Positions 9,369-17,188 are shown, counted from the stretch's first letter. The stretch: DNA of 37,006 bases from Alphaproteobacteria bacterium (GCA_016794305.1 JAEUKN010000013.1:1-37006), one strand, 5' to 3'. Translations and numbers: made by a program. Notes: generated from the letters alone by a model not told the origin.

Positions 9369-9391
9369 TTTTTTAAATTCATCACAATTTT

Positions 9392-9420
9392 TTGATTAAT
9401 TTATCGACTCTTTTGATAAT
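9392..9420 (+). promoter_or_regulatory. Promoter of the 9.5-11 kb membrane-protein pair
   Basis: TTGATT (9392-9397) and GATAAT (9415-9420) with a 17-base spacer, in AT-rich DNA just after tRNA-Phe. A strong ribosome binding site, AGAGGAGA (9462-9469), stands 5 bases before the ATG at 9475. This suggests the pair is transcribed independently of the tRNA. Confidence 0.55.
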
Positions 9421-9474
9421 TTTGTTGACTCGCTTGATCATATCGAAGACGATCTAAAAAAAGAGGAGAAAATT

Positions 9475-10059
9475 ATGTCCGCGGCAAGTTTCATAAAAGG
9501 AAATAAAGTTCTAATTGCAGGGGTTGTTTTACCGTTTCTTCTTATCATTGCCCTTATGTTGTCCCGCCTGGCGACCATTGAGCCGCCGCAATATAAAGCG
9601 CTGTTTTATGTCAGCAAACCCAGTGTGATAGGGACTATCAAAGTAACACCAAATAGTGATGGAAAAATTAGCGCAGTATTTCAGCCCAAAGACGCTGGGA
9701 GCGTGATAGAAAATAACGGCACAGCAAATCCTAGTGCAGTTTTATATCTTTACGATGGAAAATCAGGCAGTTTAGAGAGTACAGAGGTTACACTTGATCA
9801 AAATAATCAAGTAACGCCTTTGCAAAAATTTCAAGATCTTGAAATTCTGCCGGATGCCATCGCACCTGATGGGTATGAGTTCAAACGCTCTTACTACATA
9901 AGCAGAACGTCTATCCTTATTGATATCTTCGGCGGTCGTCGACATTATGACGGGCCGGTCCTAACGAAAAATAAATATGTCATGGAAATAGTAGGCGTGA
10001 ATGACTACTATAATCGGACTAAGTTTTTGGGGTGGGTGAATGAGGGAGCCTCAAAATGA
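9475..10059 (+). CDS. Unrecognised single-pass membrane-anchored protein
   Basis: 194 residues. One N-terminal transmembrane segment (about 13-30, LIAGVVLPFLLIIALML) is preceded by a short Lys-containing tail, so the bulk should lie outside the cytoplasm. The soluble part alternates Thr/Val/Ile/Tyr-rich stretches, looks beta-rich and has no cysteine. It includes KPSVIGTIKVTP, AVLYLYDG, a Tyr-rich segment around residues 133-142 and a C-terminal YVMEIVGVNDYYNRTKFLGWV. I cannot assign a family. It resembles in architecture, but not in motif, the GDYXXLXY proteins that accompany DUF2157 membrane proteins. The stop overlaps the next start by 4 bases (ATGA, 10056-10059), so the two products are probably made and act together. 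Confidence 0.7.
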   Translation: MSAASFIKGNKVLIAGVVLPFLLIIALMLSRLATIEPPQYKALFYVSKPSVIGTIKVTPNSDGKISAVFQPKDAGSVIENNGTANPSAVLYLYDGKSGSLESTEVTLDQNNQVTPLQKFQDLEILPDAIAPDGYEFKRSYYISRTSILIDIFGGRRHYDGPVLTKNKYVMEIVGVNDYYNRTKFLGWVNEGASK

Positions 10060-10994
10060 CTGAAACCAGAGAAGCTGCAATCACTCAGATTAAAGATTTG
10101 ATAGAGACTCATCATCTGAGCGAGTTTGATATATTGGAATTATGCAAAAAATCGTCCATTCAAGATTCTAAACCTGCGAATCTGTTACAACTCACGATAA
10201 TGTACCTTGGCGGTATCTTTATATTCGCAGGCTTGGGTGTTTATATCAATATGATATGGGATGACATCAATTCTTTGTCCCGCGTCATTATAACATTAGG
10301 CAGCGGCTTTGTGGCTTTTATCCTAAGCCTTTTATGCACCAGCGATGCCCGTTTTACCAAAGCACTCACGCCATTTATTATCATAGCCGGAATCCTTCAA
10401 CCGGTGGGTCTGTTCGTTTTTATGGATGAATATTTGCCCCATGCCGGCAATGTCACATTGCCAGCATGCTATGTTATGGGATTTATGCTTGTGCAGCAAT
10501 TTATAGCTTTTATGGCCACGGGGGTGACCGGATTTTTATTCTTTAGCGTGTTCTTTTTCTATAGTTTCATATGCATGATTTTTAACCTGTGGGAGATAAG
10601 AGATTTGATAGTCCCGGTTGTCATCGGCATATCAGGGTTGATGGTTGCTTGGGGCATTGATCAAACAAGCCACAGGTCCATAACGCCGTTTTATTATTTC
10701 TGTATGTCGGGGATTGCCGCGATTGCGTCATTTGATCTTTTGCAGGAAACAAAATTTGATATTTTGTTGGTGGGGGTCTCATGCATCTTGATCTACGTTG
10801 CCATGATGGCCGCCAGCCGGACAATTCTTACGGTTGCGGTGATATCTCTTTTGGGATATCTGGTTTACTTCACCGATGAATATTTTAAAAATATCGTTGG
10901 CTGGCCGATTGCCTTGATTATTTTGGGGCTAGTCATGATTGGCGTAAGTGCCTATGCCGTTAAAATTGGGAAGAATATAAGTTCCCATGTTTAG
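10056..10994 (+). CDS. Polytopic membrane protein, DUF2157-like N-terminal region
   Basis: 312 residues. A cytoplasmic N-terminal stretch of about 45 residues rich in Glu, Ile and Leu precedes roughly nine or ten hydrophobic helices through to the C-terminus. The layout of a short helical head followed by YLGGIFIFAGLGVYI and an aromatic-acidic MIWDDI turn recalls DUF2157-type proteins. That is a resemblance I judge by eye, not a proven membership. It shows no transport motif, no enzyme motif and no conserved charged residues inside the helices that I can identify. It is translationally coupled to the upstream anchored protein. A two-component membrane complex of unknown function is the simplest reading. 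Confidence 0.72.
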   Translation: MTETREAAITQIKDLIETHHLSEFDILELCKKSSIQDSKPANLLQLTIMYLGGIFIFAGLGVYINMIWDDINSLSRVIITLGSGFVAFILSLLCTSDARFTKALTPFIIIAGILQPVGLFVFMDEYLPHAGNVTLPACYVMGFMLVQQFIAFMATGVTGFLFFSVFFFYSFICMIFNLWEIRDLIVPVVIGISGLMVAWGIDQTSHRSITPFYYFCMSGIAAIASFDLLQETKFDILLVGVSCILIYVAMMAASRTILTVAVISLLGYLVYFTDEYFKNIVGWPIALIILGLVMIGVSAYAVKIGKNISSHV

Positions 10995-11030
10995 GTTTTA
11001 TAGTTTGCTTCAGGAACAAGGCTAAATAAA

Positions 11031-12035
11031 ATGAGCTTATCTGCCCAACCCCTCCCGCTGGCGGCGATATTTTCCGTTCAGGGGAGTGAGCTAAGTTTGG
11101 CGGAAAAATCTTTGTTTTCTGCGGCGCAGCCATTGGGGTTTATTTTATTCGGGCGGAATTGCCAAAATCCTGAACAATTGAAAAAACTTACATCCGCATT
11201 GCGTGAAACGGTGGGGTGGGATTGCCCGATTTTAATTGATCAGGAGGGGGGCAGCGTGGCGCGGCTCAGGCCTCCGCACTGGCCCGAATTTAAACCTGCG
11301 CGCATTTACGGCGATGGGTTCAATTCAGCGGACGGTGAGCAAATTTTGCGCGACGATATGGCCGACGATATGGCCGAAATGGCGCAGATGTTGATCGCCC
11401 ACGGCATCAATGTGAATTGCGCACCCGTGTGCGATGTACCGATTCCTGAAACGGCGGAGATTCTCGGCTCCCGCGCCTATGCGCTTAACCCCGAAACCGT
11501 GGCGCGATGTGCCTATCTCACGGCGGACTCCTTTATTCAACACGGGGTGACGCCGGTGATCAAACACCTCCCCGGACACGGGCGGGCGCGAACCGATTCG
11601 CATCATACCCTCCCCCGTGTGTCATCCGAGCGCACGGATTTAATCGCACATGATTTTGCACCGTTCAAGGCCCTTTCAAAATCCGACATCGCGCCAAAAT
11701 GCTGGGGCATGGTCGCGCATATTGTTTATGAGTCCTATGATGCGCGTCTTCCCGCCACACTCTCACCAACCGTGATTGCCGAAGTGATTCGCGGGGAGAT
11801 TGGGTTTGACGGGCTCTTACTCTCTGATGATATCGACATGAAGGCCTTAGAAAACTATGGATCAATTGCCGATCGGGCCAATTTATGCTTGCAAGCCGGG
11901 TGCGATGTTGCTTTGTATTGTTGGGCAGATTTAAAAGTGATGGAGCTCATGGCCGCTCAACTGCCCCCTCTCTCCGCCAAAGGGTGGGAGCGGTGGCAGA
12001 GCAGCCTTTTGCCCAAAAAAAACATACCAAAATAA
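11031..12035 (+). CDS. nagZ: Beta-N-acetylhexosaminidase NagZ (GH3)
   Basis: A 334-residue GH3 enzyme that removes GlcNAc from GlcNAc-1,6-anhydroMur-peptides in the cytoplasm during peptidoglycan recycling. Signatures are GFILFGRNC (36-44), IDQEGGSVARLRPP (69-82, substrate-binding Arg), KHLPGHGRARTDSHHTLP (178-195, the mobile loop with its Asp/His dyad) and LLSDDIDM (263-270) with the nucleophile Asp in SDD. It lacks a signal peptide, as expected for NagZ. scpA begins 6 bases downstream, the common alphaproteobacterial nagZ-scpA arrangement. Only a weak ribosome binding site (CAGGA, about 11011-11015) precedes the ATG at 11031. Confidence 0.94.
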   Translation: MSLSAQPLPLAAIFSVQGSELSLAEKSLFSAAQPLGFILFGRNCQNPEQLKKLTSALRETVGWDCPILIDQEGGSVARLRPPHWPEFKPARIYGDGFNSADGEQILRDDMADDMAEMAQMLIAHGINVNCAPVCDVPIPETAEILGSRAYALNPETVARCAYLTADSFIQHGVTPVIKHLPGHGRARTDSHHTLPRVSSERTDLIAHDFAPFKALSKSDIAPKCWGMVAHIVYESYDARLPATLSPTVIAEVIRGEIGFDGLLLSDDIDMKALENYGSIADRANLCLQAGCDVALYCWADLKVMELMAAQLPPLSAKGWERWQSSLLPKKNIPK

Positions 12036-12041
12036 AACATA

Positions 12042-12845
12042 ATGAATGACCAAACCGCGCCCAATGCTAATTATTTGCTCTTACGTCTTGATGCGTTTGA
12101 AGGGCCGATAGATGTTTTGCTGCAATTGGCGCGTGATCAGAAATTGGATCTCCACCAAATTTCCATCCTGCAATTAGCACGGCAATATTTGGAATTTATT
12201 GATCAGGCGCAGCGACTCTCGCTCGATATCGCCGCCGAATATTTGGTGATGGCGGCGTGGCTGGCCTATTTGAAATCAAAATTATTACTACCTGTTGAGC
12301 AAACGGCAAGCGACGAGCCCAGTGCCGCCATGATGGCCGAAGCATTGGCGTTCCAGCTGCGCCGCCTTGAAACCATTCAAAAATCTGCCGAATTTTTGCG
12401 CAACGCCATGCGGCGCAATCTTTCCGTTCATGGGCGCGGCTCACGAGAAACATTCACGCAAACGACGCAGGATCACTATAAAGTTGATCTTTATCAACTC
12501 CTAAAGGCTTATGGCGATATCACGCAACGCCAGACTTCGAGCCATTATAAACCCGTGAGTTTTCCCGTGATGTCGATGGAGGATGCCATGGCGCGGCTCA
12601 CGAAAATGCTGGGGCGGTTGCCCAAAAGCGGGAGTTCATCCGTATGGACCACACTTTCGAGCTTTGTTCCCACGCCGGCGGCGGATCAGGCAGGGCGGGA
12701 ATTATATGCGCGGTCGGCTTTGGCTTCATTGCTCACCTCTGCGTTGGAGCTTGCTAAACAAGGCCAATTGGAACTACGTCAGGATGATCATTTTCGGCCC
12801 ATTTACCTGCGGACGATTGAGCCGGCGAATCAAGAGCAGGAATAA
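12042..12845 (+). CDS. scpA: Segregation and condensation protein A (kleisin)
   Basis: 267 residues, a normal length for ScpA, the kleisin subunit that bridges SMC heads for chromosome condensation and segregation. The N-terminal helical domain has the hallmark FEGPIDVLLQLARDQKLDL followed by ISILQLARQYLEFI and AAEYLVMAAWLAYLKSKLLLP. The C-terminal winged-helix end includes FVPTPAADQAGRELYARSAL and LELAKQGQLELRQDD. It follows nagZ by 6 bases. The usual partner scpB does not follow; the next gene is an ABC permease. ScpB must therefore be encoded elsewhere or be missing. Confidence 0.93.
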   Translation: MNDQTAPNANYLLLRLDAFEGPIDVLLQLARDQKLDLHQISILQLARQYLEFIDQAQRLSLDIAAEYLVMAAWLAYLKSKLLLPVEQTASDEPSAAMMAEALAFQLRRLETIQKSAEFLRNAMRRNLSVHGRGSRETFTQTTQDHYKVDLYQLLKAYGDITQRQTSSHYKPVSFPVMSMEDAMARLTKMLGRLPKSGSSSVWTTLSSFVPTPAADQAGRELYARSALASLLTSALELAKQGQLELRQDDHFRPIYLRTIEPANQEQE

Positions 12846-12871
12846 TTTAGGCGGGAGGGAGGGGAGGAATC

Positions 12872-13537
12872 ATGTCCGTGTGGGAAATTTTAATCAAATA
12901 TTATCCGGCGTTTTTTAGCGGATTGAGTGTGACGCTCAAACTTTGCGGCATTATCTGGGGTTTGGGCATTGTCCTCGGCACCGCTCTGGGGTTCTTGGGG
13001 TGGAAATTTGCACGCAGCATCGGGTGGCCATCGCGCGGTGTTTCATTTTTTCTGGGCGGTGTGCCGCTTCTGGTGTTTCTGTTTTGGCTGCATTACCCGG
13101 TCCAGGCGATGTTCGATGTGGTGATTGATCCGTTTTTTACTGCGGCCTTTACCCTCACCATCGTCAACATGTTTGGGGTGGCGGATATTGTGCGCGGCTC
13201 GCTCAACGATTTTCCGCAGCAATATTTGATCGCGGCCAAGGTCACGGGATTAAGCCGCCGACAAACCATTTTCAAAATCCAGATTCCCTTGATTTTGCGC
13301 CAGATTTTACCCTCGCTGATTTTTCTTCAGGTGGCAATGCTGCATACATCGCTCTTTGCCAGTTTGATTTCGGTCGAGGAAATTTTCCGCGTGGCGCAGC
13401 GAATCAATGCGCAAATTTATCGCCCCGTAGAAATTTACACGGCACTTGGTGTGTTTTTCCTGGGTGTGTGTTTGCCGATTAACGCGCTCGCCTATTGGCT
13501 GCGCAGGCGTTTCACCCGCGATATGTCGGAAAGATAG
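12872..13537 (+). CDS. ABC transporter permease, polar amino acid type
   Basis: 221 residues, the length of HisM/GlnP-type permeases, with about five transmembrane helices. The cytoplasmic coupling helix (EAA loop) is visible as YLIAAKVTGLSRRQTIFKIQIPLILRQILP in the second half, read here as two adjoining segments. The start is fixed by a very G-rich Shine-Dalgarno, GGAGG at 12863-12867, 4 bases before the ATG. An ATPase gene follows after 14 bases. No periplasmic binding protein is adjacent, so the substrate cannot be inferred beyond the polar amino acid or opine class. It may share a binding protein encoded elsewhere. Confidence 0.85.
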   Translation: MSVWEILIKYYPAFFSGLSVTLKLCGIIWGLGIVLGTALGFLGWKFARSIGWPSRGVSFFLGGVPLLVFLFWLHYPVQAMFDVVIDPFFTAAFTLTIVNMFGVADIVRGSLNDFPQQYLIAAKVTGLSRRQTIFKIQIPLILRQILPSLIFLQVAMLHTSLFASLISVEEIFRVAQRINAQIYRPVEIYTALGVFFLGVCLPINALAYWLRRRFTRDMSER

Positions 13538-13551
13538 GGGGAAGGGCAGCC

Positions 13552-14283
13552 ATGCTACACTGCACGCAGATTCACAAATCTTTCAATGGTCGCGAGGTCT
13601 TGAACGGCCTATCACTGGAAATTAAACCCGGCACCATCAGCTGTGTCATTGGCCCCTCCGGTACCGGAAAAACGACCCTTTTGCGGGCCTTGGCTTTGCT
13701 TGATTTCCCCGATACCGGCACCATTCATATTGACGGTCAGGAATTCCAATTTGGCCCCGATCTGCCGCCGCCTGCGCCTGAACGCACGATTTGGCCCAAT
13801 GTTACGGCGGTGTTTCAATCCCTTTTCCTGTGGCCGCATTTGACGTTGCGGGAAAATATCTTGCTGCCTGCGCGGGCGCGTAATGCGGCGGCGGAAAAAG
13901 ATATCGAAGGGTTGATTAATTTCTTTGAGATGGGGCATTTTATCAGTAATTATCCGAATCAAGCCTCCATCGGTCAACGGCAGCGTGTGGCCCTTGCGCG
14001 TGCGCTCATTCTCAATCCGCGCTATATTTTGTTGGATGAGATTACATCGGCCTTGGATATTGAACAAACCGCGAAAATCCTTACCAAACTCGCGCAGTTG
14101 AAAGAGCGCGGCATCGGCATTTTCCTGATCACTCACCATATTGGCTTTGCGGCCAAGGCCGCCGATCAAATTATTTTTATGAGCGATGGCATCATCGCGG
14201 AACACGGCCCGCCTACAATCCTTTGTAACCCCAAATCCGAACGGTTGAAAAAATTTCTGTCTATGATAGAAATTGCGAGTTAG
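13552..14283 (+). CDS. ABC transporter ATP-binding protein with non-canonical signature
   Basis: A 243-residue ATPase, partner of the preceding permease. Walker A is GPSGTGKTT (34-42), the Q-loop is FQS (Gln89), Walker B is YILLDE (158-163) followed by ITSALD, and the H-loop is ITHH (193-196). The signature motif reads ASIGQRQ (138-144) instead of LSGGQQQ, with Ile in place of the first Gly. The switch region reads DEIT rather than DEPT. I chose ATG 13552 because GGGGGAAGGG (13537-13546) precedes it at good distance; an upstream in-frame start would overlap the permease by over 40 bases. It is probably functional for amino acid import, but the signature change makes turnover worth testing. 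Confidence 0.86.
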   Translation: MLHCTQIHKSFNGREVLNGLSLEIKPGTISCVIGPSGTGKTTLLRALALLDFPDTGTIHIDGQEFQFGPDLPPPAPERTIWPNVTAVFQSLFLWPHLTLRENILLPARARNAAAEKDIEGLINFFEMGHFISNYPNQASIGQRQRVALARALILNPRYILLDEITSALDIEQTAKILTKLAQLKERGIGIFLITHHIGFAAKAADQIIFMSDGIIAEHGPPTILCNPKSERLKKFLSMIEIAS

Positions 14284-14302
14284 AGTGATTTGGCCTAAAG
14301 GG

Positions 14303-14328
14303 TTTTGGTAGAGGATTTTGGTAGAGGA
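14303..14328 (+). repeat. 13-base tandem duplication carrying the bamD ribosome binding site
   Basis: The unit TTTTGGTAGAGGA occurs twice back to back (14303-14315 and 14316-14328). The GAGGA in the second copy lies 9 bases from the bamD ATG at 14338; the one in the first copy is 22 bases away. Confidence 0.85.
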
Positions 14329-14337
14329 TTCCCGCGA

Positions 14338-15186
14338 ATGACAACACAGATAAACGTATCAGTACTAAAAACCATAGCCGTTTTGCTTTTGGCGTTGAGC
14401 ATGAGTTTAACCGCTTGCAGCCAAAAAAAGGAAATTGATCCCCTTACGGTGGACCGTCCGGCGGAACAAATCTATACGGAGGCCGAAGCCGCGCGTAAGG
14501 GCGATAAATATCAAACGGCGGTGAAATTATACAGCGAAGTTGAACGGCAACATCCCTATTCGGAACTGGCTACATTATCCCAAATTCGCCAGGCGGAAAC
14601 AGCCTATAACGAGCTCAAATACGATGATGCGATTGTGGCCATTGACCGCTTTGTGGAACTTCACCCGGGCCATGATCTTGTGCCCTATGCCTATTACATG
14701 AAGGCCATGTGTTATTACGAACAAATGACCGATGTGCGGCGCGATCAGGCGATGAGCGAGCGGGCGTTAGAGGCACTCGACCTTGTAATTAACCGCTTCC
14801 CCGAAAGTAAATATGCGCGTGATGCGGCCCTGAAACGCGATTTGGTTCAGGATCATCTGGCGGGTAAGGAAATGGAGATTGGCCGCTATTACATGAAAAA
14901 ATCGGAATATAATGCGGCCATTAATCGCTTTTTGGCGGTGATTAAAACCTATCAAACCACCACCCACACACCGGAAGCCCTGCACAGATTGGTGGAATGT
15001 TATACGATTCTGGGACTTAAGGATGAAGCCACCCACGTGGCGGCGGTTTTGGGCCATAATTACCCCGGCAGCAAATGGTATCAAAACAGCTATGCGCTCC
15101 TCGATTCTGCACAAAGGGCGCATCTTAAGGATGAACGGTCCTGGATGTCCCGAACGGTTGACTCGCTCCTTAATCCGAATAAATAG
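14338..15186 (+). CDS. bamD: Outer membrane assembly lipoprotein BamD
   Basis: A 282-residue lipoprotein of the BamD family, the essential TPR partner of BamA in inserting beta-barrel proteins into the outer membrane. The signal peptide ends in a lipobox LTAC, with lipidated Cys27. After a short linker (about 28-38), TPR-like helical repeats run to about residue 250, including YTEAEAARKGDKYQTAVKLY and RQHPYSELATLSQIRQAETA. A second repeat set spans FPESKYARDAAL to HNYPGSKWYQNSYALL. I chose the ATG at 14338 over an in-frame TTG at 14305 because it follows GAGGA (14324-14328) and gives a clean signal peptide. It stands alone between an ABC operon and a toxin gene, not next to recN or lpxC as in many relatives. 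Confidence 0.92.
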   Translation: MTTQINVSVLKTIAVLLLALSMSLTACSQKKEIDPLTVDRPAEQIYTEAEAARKGDKYQTAVKLYSEVERQHPYSELATLSQIRQAETAYNELKYDDAIVAIDRFVELHPGHDLVPYAYYMKAMCYYEQMTDVRRDQAMSERALEALDLVINRFPESKYARDAALKRDLVQDHLAGKEMEIGRYYMKKSEYNAAINRFLAVIKTYQTTTHTPEALHRLVECYTILGLKDEATHVAAVLGHNYPGSKWYQNSYALLDSAQRAHLKDERSWMSRTVDSLLNPNK

Positions 15187-15225
15187 AGCGATCAAAAGAT
15201 TATCGATAGACTTTTGAAATAATGA

Positions 15226-15254
15226 TTGACAAAAATGTTGGTAACATTTAAGTT
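15226..15254 (+). promoter_or_regulatory. Toxin-antitoxin promoter with embedded operator palindrome
   Basis: A perfect TTGACA (15226-15231) is followed after 17 bases by TAAGTT (15249-15254). Between them lies a perfect inverted repeat: AAATGTT (15233-15239), GGT, AACATTT (15243-15249). A repressor bound there would block RNA polymerase, the standard design for type II toxin-antitoxin autoregulation. The -10 is weak; TACTAT (15254-15259) is an alternative at a long spacing. Confidence 0.65.
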
Positions 15255-15274
15255 ACTATTAGGGTTTGTAGTCT

Positions 15275-15655
15275 ATGATAGAAGTTAAGGTTTATAAAAG
15301 TCAAACTGGCTATGAGCCTTTACATGATTGGCTTCAAGAGATCAAGGATGTGAAAACCAAGAACATTATCTTGAAATCCTTGACAAAACTACAAACCGGA
15401 TTAATCGGTAATACCGCGCCCGTTGGCGGCGGCGTGATGGAGCTTAAAATTCATTACGGCTGCGGGTATAGGATTTACTACGGCTATCATAACAATAATT
15501 TGATTATTTTGCTATGTGCCGGTGATAAATCCACCCAGAAGAAAGATATTCTTAAAGCCAAAGATTATTGGAACGACTATTTGAAAGATTGTGAGACAGG
15601 GGGAAGTTATGAGACACATCAACGACTTGATCGTAGCGGAGCTGAAAAAGAGTAG
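15275..15655 (+). CDS. RelE/ParE-superfamily toxin, HI1419 (phage Gp49/HigB-like) type
   Basis: 126 residues. The core (about 1-105) shows the motifs of the upstream HI1419-type addiction toxin: VYKSQTGYEPLHDWLQEI, VMELKIHYGCGYRIYYGY (54-71), and LLCAGDKSTQKKDILKAKDYW (79-99, read as two adjoining segments). Such toxins are ribosome-dependent or free mRNA endonucleases or related growth inhibitors. The family is usually near 95-110 residues; this one ends in an extra tail of about 20 residues encoded in the region that overlaps the antitoxin start by 47 bases. The toxin-first order is that of HigBA-type modules. The ribosome binding site is weak (TTAGGG, 15259-15264), which would keep toxin yield low. 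Confidence 0.87.
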   Translation: MIEVKVYKSQTGYEPLHDWLQEIKDVKTKNIILKSLTKLQTGLIGNTAPVGGGVMELKIHYGCGYRIYYGYHNNNLIILLCAGDKSTQKKDILKAKDYWNDYLKDCETGGSYETHQRLDRSGAEKE

Positions 15656-15920
15656 TTCTTTGAGAAAGGAGCATATCTCGGAGGCCTTAAAAACCATGCT
15701 TGAAGGTGATACGCGCAGCGGGCTGCTCATGCTCAGGAATATTGTCAATGCCCATTGCGGTTTTTCCGAACTTGCGGCCCATCTGGGCGTTAGTCCCAAA
15801 TCTGTCATGAGAATGGTGAGCGCCACCGGCAATCCCAAGGCCAGCTTTATTTTTAAAATTATCGGATTCTTGCTGGATAAGGAAAACGCCGTATTTGACG
15901 TGAAACGAAAATCCGCTTGA
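15609..15920 (+). CDS. HTH antitoxin partner, HI1420-like
   Basis: 103 residues. A helix-turn-helix lies at about 52-73 (FSELAAHLGVSPKSVMRMVS), followed by GNPKASFIFKIIGFLL, the pattern of downstream HI1420-type antidote proteins. The N-terminal half (about 1-48) is helical and could be the toxin-binding part, which is longer than in most members. I chose the ATG at 15609 because GGGGGAAG lies 3-4 bases upstream; a GTG at 15591 would add six residues without its own site. The gene starts inside the toxin gene, so translation is coupled. It likely binds the palindrome at 15233-15249. Confidence 0.83.
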   Translation: MRHINDLIVAELKKSSSLRKEHISEALKTMLEGDTRSGLLMLRNIVNAHCGFSELAAHLGVSPKSVMRMVSATGNPKASFIFKIIGFLLDKENAVFDVKRKSA

Positions 15921-15958
15921 TCAGACGAACCGCTTTTTGATTTTCTGGCGCATCATTT

Positions 15959-15982
15959 GGTTGATATTTATTCGGTTGATAT
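15959..15982. repeat. Two direct GGTTGATAT repeats upstream of gap
   Basis: GGTTGATAT occurs at 15959-15967 and 15974-15982, 15 bases apart start to start, in the 178-base spacer between the antitoxin gene and gap. It could be a paired protein-binding site; no regulator is known. Confidence 0.4.
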
Positions 15983-16098
15983 CTCAAAATCCCCCCTTGA
16001 AGTTTGGCAAAAAATCATTAGGACTCAGTGTGTCCGATGAAACAGATTTTAATTGAGAATAAATGCAGCCGGACCATTTATTTTTTGAGGAGTTGATT

Positions 16099-17121
16099 AT
16101 GACAGTCAGAGTAGGAATAAACGGGTTTGGGCGCATTGGCCGCTTGGTTTGCCGCGCATTGAACGAAGCCGATGCCGATATCCGCCAAAACATCGAATTG
16201 GTGGCAATTAACGATTTGGCGGATACCGCCACCAACGCGCATTTGTTGAAATGGGATTCGGTGCATGGCCGTTTTCCCGGGGAAGTCAGCGCAGACGGGC
16301 CCGACATGCTGGTGCTCAACGATAAACCCGTCAAAGTGTTCCAACAACGTGACCCTGCGCAATTGCCATGGGGTGAATATGGTGTGGATATCGTGCTTGA
16401 ATGCTCCGGCATCTTCACGGCGCGGGATAAGGCTGCGCTGCATTTACAGGGCGGCGCGAAAAAAGTGCTGATCTCTGCCCCCGCTACGGACGAAGATTTA
16501 ACCGTTGTGTATGGCGTGAATTGTGGCAAGCTAGAGGCAGGCCACAAAATCGTTTCCAACGCTTCCTGCACCACCAATTGCCTTGCCCCCGTGGCATCGG
16601 CCATTCATAATACGGTTGGGATTGAACGCGGATATATGACGACCATCCACAGCTATACCGGCGACCAAAATATTGTCGATACGATGCATAAGGATCTGCA
16701 CCGCGCGCGCGCAGCGGCACTTAACATGATTCCAACATCTACCGGTGCGGCCAAGGCCGTGGGTAAGGTTTTGCCTGAACTCAAAGGCAAATTGGACGGT
16801 GTTGCCATTCGTGTTCCAACCCCCAACGTGTCCTTGGTGGATTTTAAATTTGTTCCGAAGCGCGACACGAGCGTTGAGGAAATCAATGCTGCGATTATTG
16901 CCGCAGCTGACGGGCCACTCAAAGGTATTCTGGGATATTATGACGAACCGTTGGTATCTACGGATTTCAACCATGATAAACGTTCCTCGATCTTCTCACT
17001 CGAAGGGACCAAAGCCATTGACGGTAAGATGGTCCGGGTGATGAGCTGGTATGACAATGAATGGGGATTCTCGAACCGTATGCTCGATACCGCCATCAAA
17101 ATGCATAAGGTTGGCTATTAA
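16099..17121 (+). CDS. gap: Glyceraldehyde-3-phosphate dehydrogenase, type I
   Basis: A 340-residue enzyme that converts glyceraldehyde-3-phosphate, NAD and phosphate to 1,3-bisphosphoglycerate. The Rossmann start [13 protein letters not shown] (3-15), Asn38-Asp39 for the adenosine ribose, the catalytic stretch [12 protein letters not shown] with Cys157, and His184 in [10 protein letters not shown] are all present. The C-terminal [10 protein letters not shown] motif is also intact. I chose the ATG at 16099 because GAGGAG (16087-16092) lies 6 bases upstream and the protein starts at the conserved MTVRVGING; a longer in-frame start adds residues with no homology. A strong rho-independent terminator follows at 17154. 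gap is not next to pgk here. Confidence 0.97.
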   Translation: MTVRVGINGFGRIGRLVCRALNEADADIRQNIELVAINDLADTATNAHLLKWDSVHGRFPGEVSADGPDMLVLNDKPVKVFQQRDPAQLPWGEYGVDIVLECSGIFTARDKAALHLQGGAKKVLISAPATDEDLTVVYGVNCGKLEAGHKIVSNASCTTNCLAPVASAIHNTVGIERGYMTTIHSYTGDQNIVDTMHKDLHRARAAALNMIPTSTGAAKAVGKVLPELKGKLDGVAIRVPTPNVSLVDFKFVPKRDTSVEEINAAIIAAADGPLKGILGYYDEPLVSTDFNHDKRSSIFSLEGTKAIDGKMVRVMSWYDNEWGFSNRMLDTAIKMHKVGY

Positions 17122-17153
17122 AAGTGATGTTTAGCCTATAGGCGCAAGGCAGC

Positions 17154-17188
17154 AGGGGGTTGAGCGATGATCGTTTAACCCCCTTTTT
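17154..17188 (+). terminator. Rho-independent terminator of gap
   Basis: AGGGGGTT (17154-17161) pairs with AACCCCCT (17177-17184), with an inner CGAT/ATCG stem, followed by a T run (17184-17188). It separates gap from the ribosomal protein operon. Confidence 0.88.

Noticed and set aside
9369..9474. Attachment site or integrated element behind tRNA-Phe
   Set aside because: I found no second copy of the tRNA 3' end downstream and no integrase; the membrane pair may still be acquired but this is unproved.
13612..14205. 197-codon minus-strand frame
   Set aside because: Antisense shadow of the ABC ATPase gene with Walker A and B.
15591..15608. GTG start for the antitoxin
   Set aside because: It lacks its own ribosome binding site; the ATG at 15609 follows GGGGGAAG.
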